Assembly (NCBI RefSeq): GCF_039530285.1
Contig: NZ_BAAAOK010000022.1
Location: 1 to 64,000 of the forward strand
DNA: 64,000 bases
Direction of reading: 5' to 3'
DNA from: Actinomadura_C alba
GTDB taxonomy: Bacteria > Actinomycetota > Actinomycetes > Streptosporangiales > Streptosporangiaceae
The translations under genes and the position numbers were made by a program. Below are positions 7,859-16,275 of the stretch, in pieces (the stretch's first letter is position 1; every line of letters starts with the position of its first letter). The notes beneath the pieces are model-generated. The model saw only the letters and a program-made list of their open reading frames with translations, was not told where the DNA came from and ran no database searches.

Positions 7859-8632
7859 TCAGACACTGGTGGTCTCGGTTCCCTGGCCCGTCGAGGGCGC
7901 ACCGTCCGGGAGCCGCGACGTCCTCGTGCCACCGAGGTAAAGCGACGCGATCTCCGGATCGTCCTTGATCGCGGCGGCCGTGCCCGTGAGCCGTACCTTG
8001 CCTCCCTCCATCACCACGCCGTGCGTCGCCAGGCCGAGGCCGAGGCGGACGTTCTGCTCGACCAGGAGCACCGTCGTGCCGTCCTTGTGGAGCGAGTGGA
8101 TGAGATCGGCGACGCCGGCGAGACTGCGCGGGTCGAGACCCAGCGACGGCTCGTCGAGCAGGATCAGCTTGGGATCGAGCATGAGGCACCGTGCGATCTC
8201 CACCATCCGGCGCTGGCCGCCACTGAGATTCCCGGCGTGGTCACGGGCCCGGGACGCCACGAGGGGCACGCGTTCCTTGACCATGTCGAGGCGTTCCCGC
8301 AGCAGTGCGCGGTTCTTACGGATCAGGTAGCCGCCCATCAGGACGTTCTCGTGCACCGACATGGCCGGGAAGAGGGCGTGCGACTGAGGCACCTGGGTGA
8401 TGCCCCTGCGGAGGATCTGGTCGGGCGACTGATCGCCGATCGGCTCCCCGTTCATGCTGATCTCGCCCTCGCTGGGTCGGATCAGCCCACTGATGACCCG
8501 CAGCACGGTCGACTTGCCGGCTCCGTTGGGGCCGACGATGCACGTGATCGTCTGCTTGGGGCACTCCAGATCGACGCCCTGCAGCACGCTGCCGCCGCCA
8601 TAACCCGCGACGACCGCCTTGAGTGAGAGCAC
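7859..8632 (-). CDS. Liv-type ABC importer ATPase (LivF-like)
   Basis: A 257-residue ATPase that powers a branched-chain amino acid/amide-type importer at the inner face of the membrane. Seen: Walker A GPNGAGKST, signature LSGGQ, Walker B LILLDEP. The GTG start lies one base after the stop of the preceding permease-ATPase fusion gene, so the two are translationally linked. It is the second nucleotide-binding domain of the complex; the first is fused to LivM. The C-terminal 20 residues are polar and lack family motifs. Confidence 0.9.
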   Translation of the reverse strand: MLSLKAVVAGYGGGSVLQGVDLECPKQTITCIVGPNGAGKSTVLRVISGLIRPSEGEISMNGEPIGDQSPDQILRRGITQVPQSHALFPAMSVHENVLMGGYLIRKNRALLRERLDMVKERVPLVASRARDHAGNLSGGQRRMVEIARCLMLDPKLILLDEPSLGLDPRSLAGVADLIHSLHKDGTTVLLVEQNVRLGLGLATHGVVMEGGKVRLTGTAAAIKDDPEIASLYLGGTRTSRLPDGAPSTGQGTETTSV

Positions 8633-8633
8633 G

Positions 8634-10529
8634 TCACCGCACCACCTCTCCTGTCGCGGTTCCCGGTGAGTGATGGGCGGGCGGATCCGTCGCCGCCGGC
8701 CGCCAGTCGTCGCCGAGGTAGGCGTCGAGGACGACCGGGTCCGCCTGAATCCGTTCGGGCGGTCCTTCGGCGATCGGCGCGCCGTGGGAGAACACGACGA
8801 CGGGATCGCACAGCTCGAGGACCAGAGGGATGTTGTGCTCGACGATGAGGAACGTCACGCCGGCGGCGTTCAGCTCGCGGATCACTTCGGTGAGCCGCCC
8901 GAGCAGGCTGGGGTTCACTCCGCCGGCGGGCTCGTCCAGCAGGATGAGCTTGGGCTGGAGCATCAGCACTTGGGCGAGCTCGACCAGTTTCTGCTGCCCG
9001 AAGGACAGTGACCCCGCGGGCTGGTCGGCCATCCGGCCGAGACCGACGATGTCGAGGAGTTCCCTCGCCCGGTCCGCCTCGTGACCGTGCACCGCGTCGG
9101 AGAGCATCGTCCGCCAGCGCGAGTCGGGCAGGGGCGCGACCACGTTCTGCTGGACCGTCATCTCCTTGAACAGCCGGGTCACCTGGTAGGTGCGCCCGAG
9201 CCCCAGATGCCCTCGTTTCCAGGGTCGCATCCCGTCGATCCGCCTGCCGTCGAACCAGATCTCGCCGGAGTCGGCGGCCATTCCACCGGTGATCAGGTTG
9301 AACAGCGTCGTCTTGCCGGACCCGTTCGGCCCGATCAGCGCCGTGATCGTTCCCTGGCGCACCGTCAGGTCGGCGCCGTCGACGGCCGTGAGACCGCCGA
9401 ACCTCTTCGACACCCCGCGTACGTCGAGCAGGGGTGGGTCATCGCCCGAGCCGGGCCGGCGCGCTCCCTCGTCCGCCACACCGGCGGCGACGACCTCGGG
9501 CAGTGGCCGCTCGCGGGTCGTCACCGGTCCACGGTTCAGGGCACCCGCCTGGTCGGTGTACTCCACCTCCGCCGGGTGACGCCTGCGACACCAGGCCTCG
9601 ACGGTCGGCAGGATGCCCTTCGGCAGGAACAGGACCACGAGCATCAGGGCGAGCCCGAAGATCAGCACGCGTGACTGGCTGCCGCCGCCGTAGACCGTGG
9701 CCGCCTCGCTGACCAGGTTGACGATGAAGGCGCCGATGACCGGTCCGTACAGCGTTCCGCGACCGCCGGTCAGGGTGGCGAGCACGATGAGCACGCTGCC
9801 GAGGATCGCGAACGACCCGATCGGATTGATGAACGTCAGGTAGTACGCGTAGACGCCGCCGGCCGTACCGATCATGAAAGCGCTCGCGGCGTACGCCACG
9901 ATCTTGAAGCGGGTGGTGTTGACGCCGATCGAGGCGGCCTTGCCCTCGTCCTCGCGGATCGCGACCAGCCCGGCACCGAACTTGGTACGCCTCAGCCAGG
10001 CGCTGAACAGGACCGTCAGCACCAGCAGGCTCAGGAAGATGTAGTAGAAGGGGATGTTCTGGAAGTCACGCCCCCAGAAGGGCAGTTCCAGGGTGATCCC
10101 GTCCGATCCCTGGGTGAGGCTCTGGAAGTTGGTGGCGATGATCTGTGCCGCCAGCAGCATCGCGATGGTGATGATCACGAACGCGTGGCCACGGGTCCGC
10201 AGCACCACCGAGCCGATCAGCACCGCGATGACCAGCGCGGTCACCCCGCCGAGCGGGGCGACCCACAGCGGGTTGACGCCCCACCGCAGGGCGAGGATGC
10301 CGGCCGTGTAGGAGCCGAGGCCCAGGAACATGCTGTGGCCGAGCGAGGTGTAGCCGCCGTACCCGGAGATGATGTTCCAGCTCGACGCCTGGATCGCCAG
10401 CAGGAAGCCCAGCAGCAGCACCGCCTGCGGGTACGGCTCCCACGGGTTGACGACCGGATACATCAGCAGCGCGACCAGGCAGAGCCCGGCGATCAGATGG
10501 GCGCGGGGGAGCGCTCGCAGCCGGTTCAT
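8634..10529 (-). CDS. Fused LivM permease - LivG ATPase
   Basis: A 631-residue fusion. Residues 1 to about 315 form a hydrophobic LivM-type permease with about ten membrane segments and the family segment SGYGGYTSLGHS. A polar linker of about 50 residues follows. Residues of about 370-610 are a LivG-type ATPase with Walker A GPNGSGKTT, signature LSFGQQ and Walker B LILLDEP. In most bacteria these are separate proteins of about 300 and 260 residues. The ATG overlaps the LivH stop (ATGA). With LivH, the LivF-like ATPase and the lipoprotein it makes a complete importer whose ATPase pair is one free and one tethered subunit. Confidence 0.9.
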   Translation of the reverse strand: MNRLRALPRAHLIAGLCLVALLMYPVVNPWEPYPQAVLLLGFLLAIQASSWNIISGYGGYTSLGHSMFLGLGSYTAGILALRWGVNPLWVAPLGGVTALVIAVLIGSVVLRTRGHAFVIITIAMLLAAQIIATNFQSLTQGSDGITLELPFWGRDFQNIPFYYIFLSLLVLTVLFSAWLRRTKFGAGLVAIREDEGKAASIGVNTTRFKIVAYAASAFMIGTAGGVYAYYLTFINPIGSFAILGSVLIVLATLTGGRGTLYGPVIGAFIVNLVSEAATVYGGGSQSRVLIFGLALMLVVLFLPKGILPTVEAWCRRRHPAEVEYTDQAGALNRGPVTTRERPLPEVVAAGVADEGARRPGSGDDPPLLDVRGVSKRFGGLTAVDGADLTVRQGTITALIGPNGSGKTTLFNLITGGMAADSGEIWFDGRRIDGMRPWKRGHLGLGRTYQVTRLFKEMTVQQNVVAPLPDSRWRTMLSDAVHGHEADRARELLDIVGLGRMADQPAGSLSFGQQKLVELAQVLMLQPKLILLDEPAGGVNPSLLGRLTEVIRELNAAGVTFLIVEHNIPLVLELCDPVVVFSHGAPIAEGPPERIQADPVVLDAYLGDDWRPAATDPPAHHSPGTATGEVVR

Positions 10530-11404
10530 GTGACGTCCTCACGGAGCCGGGCGCCGAACAGGCCCTGCGGACGGACCAGCAACACGACCATGATCACGAT
10601 GTAGAAGACCAGCGTCGACCAGCTCAGCGATCCGTACGTCGCGGTCAGCGTCTCGGCCAGACCGAGGATGCCCGCCCCGATGAGGGCGCCGGGCAGGCTG
10701 CCCATCCCGCCGAGGACCACGATCCCGAGCAGCCTCGAGATCCAGTCGTAGTGGGACGCGGGGAAGAAGGGATAGAGCACCGACAGGATCGACCCGCCGA
10801 CACCGGTCGTGGCGCTGCCGATCGCGAACGCCAGAGCCGCCGTGCCGCTGGCACCGACCCCGACGAGGGCGGCACCCGAGGGGTTCTGCGTGGCGGCGCG
10901 GATCGCCCGGCCGGTCCACGTGCGGGTCAGCACGAAGAACAGGACGCCGAGGATGCCCATCGCGGCGAGGAAGCCGAACACCTGCGCCTTGGGCAGCGAG
11001 ATCGATCCGACCCGGAACGACTCCTCGAAGTAGGACGGCGTGGCCGACTTGAACTTGTTGCCGGCGGTGACGTTCAGCACGCCTTCGATGACCATCGCGA
11101 AACCGAACGTCAGCAGGATCGACATCGAGGGGGACGATCCGCGGACCCGCGAGATCAGCAGGCGGTACGCCACCCAGCCGAAGGCGAACATGAGCGGTGT
11201 GGTGATCACCGATGCGAGGATCGGGTCGATCCCGGTCTCGTGCCACAGCCACCAGGTGACCATGGCCATCAGGACCAGGAACGCCCCCTGCGCGACGTTG
11301 ATGATGTGCATGACCCCGAAGATCAGGGTGAGGCCGGAGGCCATCAGCGCGTAGACCCCGCCGATCAGCAGGCCCAGCGCGATCGCCTGTGTCAGTTGTG
11401 CCAT
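10526..11404 (-). CDS. Liv-type ABC importer permease (LivH-like)
   Basis: A 292-residue integral membrane permease with about eight hydrophobic segments and the LivH hallmarks near the N-terminus (GVYALMASGLTLIFGVMHI). The start was set at the ATG with GAGGAG nine bases upstream; the longer frame adds only an Arg-rich stretch. It forms the translocation path together with the LivM part of the downstream fusion protein and overlaps that gene by four bases. Confidence 0.9.
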   Translation of the reverse strand: MAQLTQAIALGLLIGGVYALMASGLTLIFGVMHIINVAQGAFLVLMAMVTWWLWHETGIDPILASVITTPLMFAFGWVAYRLLISRVRGSSPSMSILLTFGFAMVIEGVLNVTAGNKFKSATPSYFEESFRVGSISLPKAQVFGFLAAMGILGVLFFVLTRTWTGRAIRAATQNPSGAALVGVGASGTAALAFAIGSATTGVGGSILSVLYPFFPASHYDWISRLLGIVVLGGMGSLPGALIGAGILGLAETLTATYGSLSWSTLVFYIVIMVVLLVRPQGLFGARLREDVT

Positions 11405-11515
11405 CTTGCGAACTCCTCGTCGGCTGCGCAGTCGGCTGCGCACCTCGGGTGGGCGCGGGGGCCGGCGGACGAGGCCGCCGCCGGCCGGACCCTGAAACGC
11501 TTCACGTGTCGACGG

Positions 11516-12799
11516 CTACTTCCACGCCGGTTTGGGGTTGATGATGTTCTTGGACGTCGCCACCTCGGCCGGGGCGACCACCTGGGCCTTGCCGGACTGC
11601 CACTGGGCGAGCAGGAACTTGCCGTTCGGCTCTCCGGTGGCCTTCCAGCTCAGCGGCCCCAGGATCGTCTGCACCGTGTTGGAGTGCAGCCAGTCCCGGA
11701 TCTTGTCCTGGTCGATGGCGCCGACCTTCTCGACCGCGGCCTGCACGACCTGCGCGGCGGCGAACGCGTCGGCGGCGTCCTCGGCCGGGTCGGCGTTGTA
11801 GGCCTTCTTGTAGGCGGCGACGAACTCGGAGTTGAGCGGGGTCGTCGCATCCTGGTGCCAGCTGACCGTGTAGAAGACGCCCTCGGTGTTGGCCACGCCC
11901 ACCCCGTCGCTGTACTGGCCGGCGTTGCTGGGCGCCGAGGTCTGGAAGAGGGCCTTCGGCGAGTAGTTCAGCTGTTTGAGCGACCGTACGAGCCCGACGC
12001 CGTCCTCGAACACCGCGCCCTGCGCGATCAGGTCGGGCTTCTTGCCGGCCAGCGTGCCGGCGATGGTCTGGAAGTTCGTCGTGTCGGCCGGGTAGAGCGA
12101 GCTGTAGACCGTCCGGACGCCGAGGGCCTCGAGGTCCTTCTGCATCGTCTGGATCACCGGCTTGGTGAACGGGTCGTCCTGGATCGGGTACGCCGCAGTC
12201 TTCGGGCGTTCGGCCTCGGGAAGCGACTTGACCCAGTCGACGAAGACGTCGGCCTGGTGCGGCGCGCTGGCCGGTTGCGCGAAGAAGAGGTACTTGAAGC
12301 CGCGCGTGAACATGTTGGTCGCGCCGCCGGCCGGCTCGACGAACACCATGCGGTTCTTCTCGGCGACCGACGAGGCGGCGTAGTTCAGCAGCGAGGAGAA
12401 CGTGCCGAGCAACAGGTCGACCTTGTCCTGCGTGATCAGCTTCGTGTAGTCGGCGACGACCGTGTCCTGGCTGCTCGCGTCGTCGGTGATCTTGAGCTGG
12501 ACCTGCCGGCCCAGGACGCCGCCCTTGGCGTTGACCATGTTCTGCCACACCTCGTAGCCGCGCTTCGCCTCGCCGCCGGGCTGGGCGAAATCGCCGGTCA
12601 ACGGGAGGGAGGCGCCGATGACGATCGGCTTCCCGGTGTCGCTTCCGGATGATTCGGACGGTCGCTGACCGCAGGCCGCCAGTGCCATGGCCGCCGCGAC
12701 GGCCACCGCCACGATTCTTCGAGTTCGACCCCGCCGACGCACACGGGTGAGCGCTGACCCGGTGGAGATCTGGGATTGCCAGGGAGGTGAGGCGGTCAT
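11516..12799 (-). CDS. Liv-type substrate-binding lipoprotein
   Basis: A 427-residue extracytoplasmic solute receptor of the Peripla_BP_6 (LivJ/LivK-like) type, delivering an amide- or amino-acid-like ligand to the LivH/LivM-G permease. Seen: Arg-rich n-region, hydrophobic stretch and lipobox LAAC with Cys43 as lipid anchor, then the two-lobe domain (IVIGASLPLTGDFAQ at its start). AGGAGGG precedes the ATG. It is the first gene of the importer operon; two LacI-type operators lie in the 180-bp region it shares with the divergent operon. The ligand cannot be predicted from sequence. Confidence 0.9.
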   Translation of the reverse strand: MTASPPWQSQISTGSALTRVRRRGRTRRIVAVAVAAAMALAACGQRPSESSGSDTGKPIVIGASLPLTGDFAQPGGEAKRGYEVWQNMVNAKGGVLGRQVQLKITDDASSQDTVVADYTKLITQDKVDLLLGTFSSLLNYAASSVAEKNRMVFVEPAGGATNMFTRGFKYLFFAQPASAPHQADVFVDWVKSLPEAERPKTAAYPIQDDPFTKPVIQTMQKDLEALGVRTVYSSLYPADTTNFQTIAGTLAGKKPDLIAQGAVFEDGVGLVRSLKQLNYSPKALFQTSAPSNAGQYSDGVGVANTEGVFYTVSWHQDATTPLNSEFVAAYKKAYNADPAEDAADAFAAAQVVQAAVEKVGAIDQDKIRDWLHSNTVQTILGPLSWKATGEPNGKFLLAQWQSGKAQVVAPAEVATSKNIINPKPAWK

Positions 12800-12837
12800 G
12801 AGCCCTCCTGAGCTTTGTGACCCCTGGATTAGTTAGT

Positions 12838-12849
12838 GCAATCGATTGC
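12838..12849. promoter_or_regulatory. LacI-family operator O2, perfect palindrome
   Basis: GCAATCGATTGC is a perfect 12-bp palindrome with the central CG typical of LacI-family operators. It lies about 40 bp upstream of the binding-lipoprotein start, in the divergent region that ends at the LacI operon. Confidence 0.75.
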
Positions 12850-12915
12850 GATGGCCAGCAGCATGCGGTTGAATTCAGGCACTGTCAAGGGCTCTCAGCC
12901 AGGTTCTAGCTCGTT

Positions 12916-12927
12916 GCAATCGAGTGT
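12916..12927. promoter_or_regulatory. LacI-family operator-like site O3
   Basis: GCAATCGAGTGT matches 10 of 12 positions of O2 and keeps the TGCAATCG half. It lies 78 bp from O2 and about 55 bp before the chosen start of the SsuA-like gene, suited to autoregulation of the SsuA-like/MFS/LacI operon and possibly to looping with O2. Confidence 0.55.
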
Positions 12928-12980
12928 GGTCATTCTGCGGGGAGTTGGATTCGGCTGCGACAAAGGGAGGGTTGCGGGTC

Positions 12981-13910
12981 TTGACTCGGCGAACACGGGA
13001 ACTCGTGGTCGGCGCCTTCAGCCCGTCCGTGCTGCTGCGCGTCGGCCGGCGCCTCGGCCTGTTCGATCAACGTGGCCTCGAGGTGCTGGAGAAGGCGGTC
13101 CCCTCCTCGCCCGCGCAGTGCAGAGCACTGCTCGACGGTGACCTCGACGTGGCGCTCACCAGCCCGGACAACATGGTCGCCTACCGTTTCGTCCCGGACA
13201 ATCCGCTGAACGAGACCGCCGACGTGCGGATCGTCGCCGCGGTGGACCGGGGCCTCGGGCTGGGCGTCTACGGGAGGCCGGGGCTCACCACGGCATCCGA
13301 GCTGAAAGGCGCGGCCATCGGTGTCGACGTGCCGGGCTCCGGGTTCGCCTTCGGGCTCTACGCTCTGCTGGAGTCCCTCGGCCTGGACCGTGACGACTAC
13401 CGCGTCGTCACCCTCGGGTCCACGCCCCGGCGCCTCGAGGCGCTCCTGGCCGGCGGCTGCGACGCGACGATGCTGAACGCCGGCAACGAACTGCGGGCCG
13501 AGGATGCGGGCGCGACGCGGCTCGCCGGGCTCACCGACGTGTGCCGTCCCTACCTCGGCACCGTCCTGAGCACGGTCGGCGACCGTAGGAGAGCAGACGT
13601 CGCGGCCTTCGCCGACGCGCTCCGCGAGGCGGCCCGCGAGATCTGGGCCGGGAACGTCGACGACGTCGTCGTCGAGGAGGCGGCCACGGCGCTGAGGCTT
13701 CCGGAGGCGCTGGCGAAAAGGTACCTGGGCCGGTTGAAGGATCCCGCCGAAGGGCTCGTGGTCGACGGCGTCGTCGACCTCCCGGCCATGGAGACGGTCG
13801 TCGGCCTGAGACGGAAGTACATGCCGGCACTGGTCGACGGCGTCGACGTGCTCGCGACCGCGCTCGAACCCTCGCGGGGACTGATCGACCCGTGCACGAC
13901 GACCAGGTGA
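12981..13910 (+). CDS. SsuA/NMT1-like solute-binding-fold protein without signal peptide
   Basis: A 309-residue protein with the type 2 periplasmic-binding fold of the SsuA/TauA/THI5 group (ELVVGAFSPSVLLRVG at the first strand, ALTSPDNMVAYRF and AAIGVDVPGSGFAFGL inside). The start chosen is the TTG at 12981, ten bases after AGGGAGG; the ATG at 12924 would overlap operator O3. From either start the protein enters the fold at once, with no signal peptide or lipobox. No SsuB/SsuC partner is nearby. It is therefore probably cytoplasmic: a ligand sensor, carrier or enzyme of the THI5-like type. It heads an operon with the MFS transporter and LacI regulator. Confidence 0.7.
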   Translation: MTRRTRELVVGAFSPSVLLRVGRRLGLFDQRGLEVLEKAVPSSPAQCRALLDGDLDVALTSPDNMVAYRFVPDNPLNETADVRIVAAVDRGLGLGVYGRPGLTTASELKGAAIGVDVPGSGFAFGLYALLESLGLDRDDYRVVTLGSTPRRLEALLAGGCDATMLNAGNELRAEDAGATRLAGLTDVCRPYLGTVLSTVGDRRRADVAAFADALREAAREIWAGNVDDVVVEEAATALRLPEALAKRYLGRLKDPAEGLVVDGVVDLPAMETVVGLRRKYMPALVDGVDVLATALEPSRGLIDPCTTTR

Positions 13911-15100
13911 TGACCGACAGCCCGCCGCGCCCATCGCGGGGACCACGAGCACCCCGGCAACTGCAGGTGGTCGCGTTCGCCAGCACGCTGGACCGGTTCG
14001 CGATGCCGCCGATGCTGATCGCGATGGCGTACGATCTCGGCGCGCCGCTCTCGGTGATCATCAACGCGGCCGGTGCCTACTTCCTCGCCTACGGGCTCAT
14101 GCAGCCGGTGTGGGGGATGGTCTCGGACCGCATCGGCCTGGTGCGGACCATGCGGATAGCGCTGTCGCTCGCGGCGGTGAGCACGACCGTGGCGGCGTTC
14201 GCACAGAGCCCGCTGAGCCTCGGCGTGACCCGGGGACTGACCGGCGCGTGTTTCGCCGCGGCGGTCCCGGCGAGCCTCATCTATATCGGTGACACGGTGT
14301 CGACCGACCGGCGGCAACCGGAGGTGACCAGGCTCATGGCGGGCGTCGCGCTGGGAACGGGGCTCGCCTCGGCGGGCGCGGGCGCGCTGGCCGAGTTCAC
14401 CAGCTGGCGCGTCGCGTTCGTCCTGACCGGGCTCATCGCGCTCTGTCTCGTCGCCTCACTCGGCAGGCTGCCGCAGCCGCCCGCCGTCCGGAAGCACAGC
14501 GGCGTGCTCGCGCCGCTGGTGGCCGTCGCCCGCTCGGGACCCACCCGGCTGGTCCTGGGCCTGGCGTTCCTCGAGGGAATGGTGCTGCTCGGCGTGCTGA
14601 CCGTGCTTCCCACCGCGGTCGAGGCGTCGGGGGCCAGCGCATCCGTCGCCGGAGCGGTCACCGCCCTGTACGGTGTTGCCGTGTTCGGGTTCGCCCGCTT
14701 GGTAGGGGCGCTGGCGCACCGTACGCGTGCCTCACGGCTCATCGCGCTCGGCGCGGCGGCGGCCGCGGCCGGATGCGGTTTGGTCACCCTGTCCCGTTCG
14801 CCCGCGGTGGCGCTCGCGGCCGCCTGCTTCCTCGGCCTCGCGTGGGTCTCGATGCACTCGTCGCTGCAGACGTGGGCGACGGAGGTGCTGCCGGGCGCGC
14901 GTGCCACGGTCGTGTCGGCGTTCGCCGGGGCACTCTTCCTCGGTAGCGCAGTGGCCGCCCAGCTCGCCGGTGGGCTCGCGGAGGCGCAGAGATACGCTCA
15001 GATCTTCGGTTGGGCAACGGTGCTCGCGATCGTGCTCGGGATGTTCGCGACCCGGGGGCGCACGCGATGGGCCGGACCTGAAGGGGAGGCCGGTCCATGA
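13910..15100 (+). CDS. MFS transporter
   Basis: A 396-residue major facilitator with about 12 hydrophobic segments and the loop motif VSDRIGLVRTMRIA between segments 2 and 3. The ATG at 13910 shares its A with the stop of the preceding gene, which indicates coupled translation; an upstream ATG at 13892 is less likely. Being in the LacI operon, it may import the same compound as the ABC system at high concentration or export a by-product. Confidence 0.85.
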   Translation: MTDSPPRPSRGPRAPRQLQVVAFASTLDRFAMPPMLIAMAYDLGAPLSVIINAAGAYFLAYGLMQPVWGMVSDRIGLVRTMRIALSLAAVSTTVAAFAQSPLSLGVTRGLTGACFAAAVPASLIYIGDTVSTDRRQPEVTRLMAGVALGTGLASAGAGALAEFTSWRVAFVLTGLIALCLVASLGRLPQPPAVRKHSGVLAPLVAVARSGPTRLVLGLAFLEGMVLLGVLTVLPTAVEASGASASVAGAVTALYGVAVFGFARLVGALAHRTRASRLIALGAAAAAAGCGLVTLSRSPAVALAAACFLGLAWVSMHSSLQTWATEVLPGARATVVSAFAGALFLGSAVAAQLAGGLAEAQRYAQIFGWATVLAIVLGMFATRGRTRWAGPEGEAGP

Positions 15101-16170
15101 GCCTAGATCGGCCTTCCGAGCTGCAGGCTGGGGACGCCCGAGCACCCCGGCAGCAGCCCGCCACGCTTCGTGACGTCGCCGAGGCCGCCGGGGTGCACGC
15201 GACCACCGCGTCACGGGCGCTGAATCCGAAGGCGCAGCAACTCGTCAACGCCGAGACGGTACGGCGGGTGCGGCGGGCCGCCGAGGAGCTGGGCTACCAG
15301 CCGAACCCCATCGCCCGAAGTCTCAAGACCTCGAAGTCGAGCACGGTGGGCCTGGTCATTCCCGATCTGACGAACCCGCTGTTCCCGCCGATCGTCCGCG
15401 GGATCGAGAACGTCCTCGAATCGGCCGGCTACAGCGCTTTGATCGTCAACACGGACAACGACCCGCAGCGCGAGCGGGCTCTGATCGAGTCGCTGAGGTC
15501 ACGTCAGGTCGAAGGCCTCATCATCGCGACCGCGCTGCTGGACCATCCTCTGCTCCAGCAACTGCAGCAGCAGGACGTCAAGATCGTGCTCATCAACCGC
15601 CGTATCGAGAACCTGCGCATGCCGTTCGTGGTCGGTGACGACGCCACCGGCATCGGTCTCGCGGTGAAGCACCTCGCTGCCCTCGGCCACACCCGGATCG
15701 CCCACCTCGCGGGCCCTCAGACCACCTCGACGGGCGTGGTGCGGTCGCGGGCCTTCCGGCATGCCGTACGCGACAACGGGCTGGAGGAGGACCCGGCCCT
15801 CATCGTTGAGTGCGCGCACTGGAGCGAGGAGGACGGCGCCGGCGCGATGCGCGAACTGCTTGACCGGGGAACGCGGGCCACGGCCGTCGTCGCCGGCAAC
15901 GACCTGATCGCGCTCGGCTGCTACGACGTGTTCGCCGACCGGGACATCTCATGTCCCGAGGACGTCAGCGTCGTGGGCTTCAACGACATGCCCTTCCTCG
16001 ACAAGCTGCGCCCGCCCCTGACGACCGTCGGTGTGCCGCACCACGAGCTCGGGGCCGAGGCCGCGCGCATGCTGCTCGACTCCATCGACGAACCGGAGCG
16101 GTACCCGCGTTCACTGCTGCTCCCGGTGTCGCTGATCCTCCGCGACTCCACGGCGGCACCTCCCGCCTGA
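15097..16170 (+). CDS. LacI-family transcriptional regulator of the catabolic cluster
   Basis: A 357-residue repressor: helix-turn-helix at about 23-45 (ATLRDVAEAAGVHATTASRALN), hinge helix region NPIARSLKTSKS, and a ligand-binding domain from GLVIPDLTNPLF onward. It is last in its operon, its ATG overlapping the MFS stop. Three operator-like sites with a shared TGCAATCG half lie before its own operon, the ABC importer operon and the oxidoreductase unit, so it most likely represses all three until a pathway compound binds. The inducer is unknown. Confidence 0.92.
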   Translation: MSLDRPSELQAGDARAPRQQPATLRDVAEAAGVHATTASRALNPKAQQLVNAETVRRVRRAAEELGYQPNPIARSLKTSKSSTVGLVIPDLTNPLFPPIVRGIENVLESAGYSALIVNTDNDPQRERALIESLRSRQVEGLIIATALLDHPLLQQLQQQDVKIVLINRRIENLRMPFVVGDDATGIGLAVKHLAALGHTRIAHLAGPQTTSTGVVRSRAFRHAVRDNGLEEDPALIVECAHWSEEDGAGAMRELLDRGTRATAVVAGNDLIALGCYDVFADRDISCPEDVSVVGFNDMPFLDKLRPPLTTVGVPHHELGAEAARMLLDSIDEPERYPRSLLLPVSLILRDSTAAPPA

Positions 16171-16212
16171 CGTCGACCGCGTTTCCGAGCCGGGTCACGC
16201 ACCAAGCAGGGC

Positions 16213-16237
16213 GGCCCCTCACCGGGGGTGAGAGGCC
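16213..16237 (+). terminator. Terminator between convergent LacI and LuxR genes
   Basis: An 11-position stem with one mismatch (GGCCCCTCACC / GGTGAGAGGCC) and a 3-nt loop, 43 bp after the LacI stop. Confidence 0.5.
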
Positions 16238-16275
16238 GTCGGGTATGGCATGGTTCGGCCGCATCGCCGAGCTCC

